Below are positions 35,577 through 39,104 of a stretch of 39,104 bases of DNA, piece by piece. Under the pieces are notes generated by a model. It was not told the DNA's origin and ran no database searches. It worked only from the letters and a program-made list of their open reading frames with translations. How positions within the stretch are numbered: the stretch's first letter is position 1; every line of letters begins with the position of its first letter. Origin of the DNA: Patescibacteria group bacterium. Its GTDB lineage: Bacteria; Patescibacteriota; Minisyncoccia; Phycocordibacterales; Phycocordibacteraceae. A program made the position numbers and the translations under genes. The stretch covers positions 1 through 39,104 of the forward strand of contig JAGWWI010000006.1 of NCBI GenBank assembly GCA_018970465.1, given 5' to 3'.

Positions 35577-35870
35577 TCACACGAAGAAGTGCACGACCCA
35601 ACCGATGATGACGGCCATGATTGGGATGCCGACGAGAACCACGCATGTCTCGTAGAAGGCCTCACTTTCTGGCCGCCAGACTTTTGCGGTTAAGCAACCG
35701 GCAATAAGCGTTATGCCGATAGCCGCTGGAAGATGCAGTTCTGGCAGGCGGAACGTCGGCACGATAAACCACTGCCAGAGAATTGACAGGACGAAGCCGT
35801 CGAAGGCAGCAGACGCGGCCACTAACACGAAAAAGACGGCTAGGGGAGCTGCCAGGATAAGCGCGGGCAT
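35577..35870 (-). CDS. Small membrane protein, 97 aa
   Basis: Three hydrophobic segments; SD AGGAGGT 8 nt before ATG. Confidence 0.6.
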   Translation of the reverse strand: MPALILAAPLAVFFVLVAASAAFDGFVLSILWQWFIVPTFRLPELHLPAAIGITLIAGCLTAKVWRPESEAFYETCVVLVGIPIMAVIIGWVVHFFV

Positions 35871-35921
35871 GGGCGGGTACCTCCTGGGTGGAATCTCTGG
35901 ATGACTTTAACTAGATTTGAG

Positions 35922-37673
35922 CTACCGAGTCAAGCGTTCAAGTTCTTTCACATCCGCCTCAATCGCAGCGAGGCCTTCTTTGAAGATCGCGGGCTTGTTG
36001 GTGTCGAGGCCACAGGATTTGAAGATGTCGTAGGGCGAGGCGCTCTCCCCTGCCGCGAGGAAGCCGTCCACCTTCTCGATGAATCGGGGATCCTTCTCGA
36101 GGTGCCGATGCAAGGCCGATGAGATGAGCTGCCCGTAGGCGTAGGAGTAGACGTAGAAGAAGCGGCGGATGTGGCTCCAGTTGACGAAGAAGTAGCCGTC
36201 CGCGCGCTCGAGCTCGAACACGGGGCCAAGGTAGTGCCGCATGTGCGCGTTCATGAGGTCCGCAATGCGCTCCTTGGGCAGGTAGCCCTCCTTGCGGATC
36301 GCCTCGTGCAACGCGCGCTCGAAGGAGAAGCACGCGATCTGGCGGAAGACCGTCGCCACGTTGTCCTGCGTCTTGTCGTGAAGGGCGACGAGGCGCTCAC
36401 GCTCGGGCAGCGTCGCGATGATGCGATTCAAGGCCGCCGTCTCGAAGAAAGTCGAGGCCGTCTCCGCAGTCGAGATCGGGTGGCCCTGGTAGAGGGGGCG
36501 CTGGCTCTTGGCGCGCTCGGCGTGGATCGCGTGGCCCATCTCGTGCGCCAGCGTCTTCAAGGATTCGAAATTGTCGATGTGGTTCAGGAGGAGCATCGTC
36601 GGGACGTTCACCCCGGAGGCGCAGAAGGCCCCGCCCGTCTTGCCCTTCTTGGGGTAGACGTCGACCTGGCCGTTCGCGAGGAGTCGGTCGAAGATGTCCG
36701 CGTAGCGGGGGTCGAGCTCGCCGAAGACCTCGCGCACCATCCGGGTGGCCTGCTCGAACGGGACTTTGGTCTTGACCTCCCCCACCTGCGCAGCGCGGTC
36801 GGCGTAGGTGAGGCGCTTCTCCTTGAGGAGCTTCGCTTTCACTTTATAGAACCGATGCGAGATAGAGACGCTCGCGGAGACGGCGTCGACCAAGGCGAGG
36901 ATCGACTGCACATCATTCTGATAGCCCTTGATGATCGCCTCGTAGGGCGTCGCGAAGTGCCGGAGCTCGTCCTCGATCTTCTTGGTGGTGTACACAGCAT
37001 TGATCTCGGCCTCGGCGACCTCGCCGACGCTCTCATAGACCTCCCGCACGCGGCCGTAGAGCGCGCGGCGCTCCTTGGTCGGCAGGGTTTGGACGAGGGC
37101 GCCAGCCTCGGGCAAAGGAAGCGTCTTCCCTCTCCAGGCGACCGTCTTCTTGTTCAAGATGTTGTCGGTCGCCTGGAGCCAGCGGCCGAAGGCGACGTCG
37201 CCCAAGAGGTTGAGGATCTTCTCCTCCGGCTCGGTGAGGTCGTGCTTGGCGTGCTCGAAGAGCTCCTTGAGCCAGTAGCGGTAGGGCGCGAGCTCTTTGG
37301 CGGCGAGGAACTTCTTCTGCACGGCCGCCGGCACCTTGCCGAGCTCGAGCGTGAAGTAGAGCATCTGGTTGCCGCGCTTCACGGCGCGCTCGTCGAGCTT
37401 CGCGGCCAGGGCCTCGGCTGCCTTGTCTTCGACGTCGAGCTCCTTGCGGAAGGAGGTGTAGTAGCCGGCCTTGACCGAGGGCCGGCCGATAAGGGACTCG
37501 TAGTCCGCGAGCGCTTTGGCGAGCGCCTTCGGGTCCTTCAGGTGCTTCTTATTCTTGCGGTACTTCTCGGCGAAGGCTTTGACGCGCTTGTCGGCATCCC
37601 GCTGATCCCGCTCGATCTGCGGATCCTTCAGTCCTTTATAAAACAGCTTGTCGAGCTCCCAGGCGGTCTTCAT
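35922..37673 (-). CDS. M3-family oligoendopeptidase F
   Basis: ESLKTLAHEMGHAIHAERAKSQRPLYQGHPISTAETASTFFE. Confidence 0.93.
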   Translation of the reverse strand: MKTAWELDKLFYKGLKDPQIERDQRDADKRVKAFAEKYRKNKKHLKDPKALAKALADYESLIGRPSVKAGYYTSFRKELDVEDKAAEALAAKLDERAVKRGNQMLYFTLELGKVPAAVQKKFLAAKELAPYRYWLKELFEHAKHDLTEPEEKILNLLGDVAFGRWLQATDNILNKKTVAWRGKTLPLPEAGALVQTLPTKERRALYGRVREVYESVGEVAEAEINAVYTTKKIEDELRHFATPYEAIIKGYQNDVQSILALVDAVSASVSISHRFYKVKAKLLKEKRLTYADRAAQVGEVKTKVPFEQATRMVREVFGELDPRYADIFDRLLANGQVDVYPKKGKTGGAFCASGVNVPTMLLLNHIDNFESLKTLAHEMGHAIHAERAKSQRPLYQGHPISTAETASTFFETAALNRIIATLPERERLVALHDKTQDNVATVFRQIACFSFERALHEAIRKEGYLPKERIADLMNAHMRHYLGPVFELERADGYFFVNWSHIRRFFYVYSYAYGQLISSALHRHLEKDPRFIEKVDGFLAAGESASPYDIFKSCGLDTNKPAIFKEGLAAIEADVKELERLTR

Positions 37674-38248
37674 GGTGCCCCGAGGATAGCACGCTCGCGC
37701 GCGTGCGCCTCGCCTAGGCGCTTCGTGAGCCGGTGCTCGGGGAGGCGCGCGGACGCGATGCGGGCGGCCTCGCCGTGATACCAGAGGTAGTCCTCTTGCG
37801 GGCGCTTCCACCTCGCTAAGAGCGCCTTGCCCTCCTGCGCTAATGCTTCGAGCTTGCTTTCGATGTTGTCGATCTTGTCCGCGATCGCGATCAGGAGCGC
37901 GTCATCGGGCGCCTCCTCGAGATGCGCGAGGTAAGCGGCCTTTCGTTCCTTCCAATCCAGCTTCTTCCCATCGCGCTCCTTGACCTCGCTCACGTGCTCG
38001 ACGAGCTCGGCGACCCGTTCATTGAAATGCTCGACGAGTTCTTCGCGTGTCGTCTCGGTATCCTCGAGGGTGTCGTGCAAAAGTGCCGCAGAGACAACAT
38101 CATCCTCCGCCCCATCCTCGGCGACCAAGAGCGCGACCGAGAAGAGGTGCGTGATATAGGGCAACGGCTCTGTCTCGGCGCGAAAGTGTCCGTTGTGCTT
38201 CCTCGCTGCGAACTGGATCGCCTGCTTGGTCTGGGGCGTGTGGTTCAC
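37670..38248 (-). CDS. Standalone HD-domain hydrolase (SpoT/MESH1-like), GTG start
   Basis: AIQFAARKHNGHFRAETEPLPYITHLFSVALLV...VSAALLHDTLEDTETTREEL; TATAAT-6 nt-GTG. Confidence 0.82.
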   Translation of the reverse strand: MNHTPQTKQAIQFAARKHNGHFRAETEPLPYITHLFSVALLVAEDGAEDDVVSAALLHDTLEDTETTREELVEHFNERVAELVEHVSEVKERDGKKLDWKERKAAYLAHLEEAPDDALLIAIADKIDNIESKLEALAQEGKALLARWKRPQEDYLWYHGEAARIASARLPEHRLTKRLGEAHARERAILGAP

Positions 38249-38268
38249 TCCCTCATTATAAACGAATC

Positions 38269-38293
38269 CGGGCCCCGCGCAGTGCGGCGCCCG
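38269..38293 (-). terminator. Terminator-like hairpin
   Basis: cgggc-c-ccgc-gcagt-gcgg-c-gcccg; tail GGATTCGTTT on the minus strand. Confidence 0.55.
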
Positions 38294-38309
38294 AGAGGAG
38301 ACCATCAGT

Positions 38310-38555
38310 TCAGAACTTGAAGGTGACGACGGCACGCACGACCGGGATGCGCTCGACGAGAGCGAGGTTGAACCCCTGATCCTCCACGCCAATCTGCCAC
38401 TCGTGGAATTGCAGCGCATTTCGGACCACCTCGGCGATGGACTGTGCTCCGCTCCGTCGTTGTATCGCTTCGATTCGCCGGAGGGCATCGTCGGTCAATT
38501 CGAACTGCACACGCACTGGCTCCTGCGGAGCGGCACTACCCGTATTCGTTTGCAT
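38310..38555 (-). CDS. Small protein with ribbon-helix-helix-like segment
   Basis: VRVQFELTDDALRRIEAIQRRSGAQSIAEVVRNALQFHEWQ; SD AGGAAGGAG 7 nt before ATG. Confidence 0.6.
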   Translation of the reverse strand: MQTNTGSAAPQEPVRVQFELTDDALRRIEAIQRRSGAQSIAEVVRNALQFHEWQIGVEDQGFNLALVERIPVVRAVVTFKF

Positions 38556-38615
38556 GAAAGAGCTCCTTCCTGCTGACACGTGAAATATACCACGCTCGTC
38601 CACACAAACGAATCC

Positions 38616-38643
38616 GGGCGCCTGCGAATCTCCGCAGGCGCCC
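38616..38643 (-). terminator. Intrinsic terminator
   Basis: GGGCGCCTGC-8 nt-GCAGGCGCCC, tail GGATTCGTTT on the minus strand. Confidence 0.75.
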
Positions 38644-38650
38644 GAATAGT

Positions 38651-38959
38651 TCAGAATTCGCCGGTCGTGCCCCAGTTCTTGGCGACGAAGTAGCGCGCCG
38701 CCTCGATTTCGGACGCTACGAGCGTCCTGATCGTCGGGAGCCGACGGCGATCGGGCTGGGTACCGGACATGAAGTACGGCTCCAAGTACTGCAGGAGCCT
38801 ACCGCCGTGCTCACGTTCGAGAAAGCGTTTATCACCGAACCGGTGTTCGACGATGCACCGGCTGATTTCGAGCACGATGCGATCGCGTTCGTCGTCTGCG
38901 GTGAAGTTCGCCGGCAGCATCAACTGCTCGGGTTCTTCGACAACGGCCAAGTGCAGCAT
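38651..38959 (-). CDS. Hypothetical protein, 102 aa
   Basis: ATG preceded by SD-like AGAGGA and followed by its own terminator. Confidence 0.5.
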   Translation of the reverse strand: MLHLAVVEEPEQLMLPANFTADDERDRIVLEISRCIVEHRFGDKRFLEREHGGRLLQYLEPYFMSGTQPDRRRLPTIRTLVASEIEAARYFVAKNWGTTGEF

Positions 38960-38999
38960 TACTCAATCCTCTTTCTCCGTGCATTCCGGAATGAGTTAG

Positions 39000-39017
39000 G
39001 ACACTCGCTAGAGTGTC
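39000..39017. repeat. Perfect inverted repeat just upstream of the transposase start
   Basis: GACACTC-gcta-GAGTGTC. Confidence 0.8.
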
Positions 39018-39020
39018 ACC

Positions 39021-39104
39021 ATGAAGCAGAAAGGAGATTTGAGCCGTGCAGAACGTCTTGAAATAGGGATTTTGTTAGGGAAAGGGTATTCGCATCGGGC
39101 CATC
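39021..39104 (+). CDS. IS30-like transposase, N-terminal fragment (3' end off the contig)
   Basis: MKQKGDLSRAERLEIGILLGKGYSHRAI resembles the IS30-family N-terminal HTH. Confidence 0.75.
   Translation, partial: MKQKGDLSRAERLEIGILLGKGYSHRAI

Noticed and set aside
36171-37778. 535-aa + strand ORF opposite the M3 peptidase
   Set aside because: Shadow ORF; the minus frame has HEMGH and conserved M3 motifs.
1-39104. Possible UGA recoding as in some CPR lineages (SR1, Gracilibacteria)
   Set aside because: Genes such as the Xer recombinase and the transposase fragment end with TGA and no in-frame TGA is needed inside recognised proteins; standard code fits.
1-39104. CRISPR array, rRNA genes, complete prophage
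   Set aside because: No regularly spaced repeats, no rRNA sequence recognised, and no cluster of phage structural genes; the baseplate-J-like protein stands without tail genes.

Overview
The window is a gene-dense, GC-rich bacterial contig with the look of a Patescibacteria/CPR (Parcubacteria-like) chromosome fragment; that lineage call is an inference from gene content. Almost all genes lie on the minus strand. Recognised content: two partial DDE transposases at the contig ends; a XerC/D-type recombinase; an AlkA-like glycosylase; a divergent pair of cell-wall enzymes (M23 and C39-like) sharing a coiled-coil region; a long overlapping operon aspS-pepA-scpA-scpB-DD-carboxypeptidase-mraY-ftsW-murG-gltX; trpS; a short Gre-like factor; tRNA-Tyr(GTA) invaded by an HTH/LAGLIDADG-like ORF next to tyrS; an ABC exporter; dnaJ, dnaK and grpE with a sortase/Ig-like pair and a small AT-richer three-gene module between dnaK and grpE; infA-rpmJ-rpsM-rpsK-rpsD-rpoA-rplQ-rplM-rpsI; a baseplate-J-like/actin-like pair; a short alaS; an M3 peptidase; an HD hydrolase; and small accessory genes. 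The main system-level observations are: (1) most transcription-unit-leading genes have a TAnnnT -10 box, often TGn-extended, 6-8 nt before the start codon, which is leaderless geometry, while several accessory genes instead have Shine-Dalgarno sequences and their own hairpin terminators; (2) an ORF that ends inside the anticodon loop of tRNA-Tyr; (3) a shared coiled-coil region with two different catalytic domains; (4) a sortase paired with a secreted protein that has an MPNTGG motif but no C-terminal membrane anchor. All family assignments come from reading motifs by eye; no searches were run.
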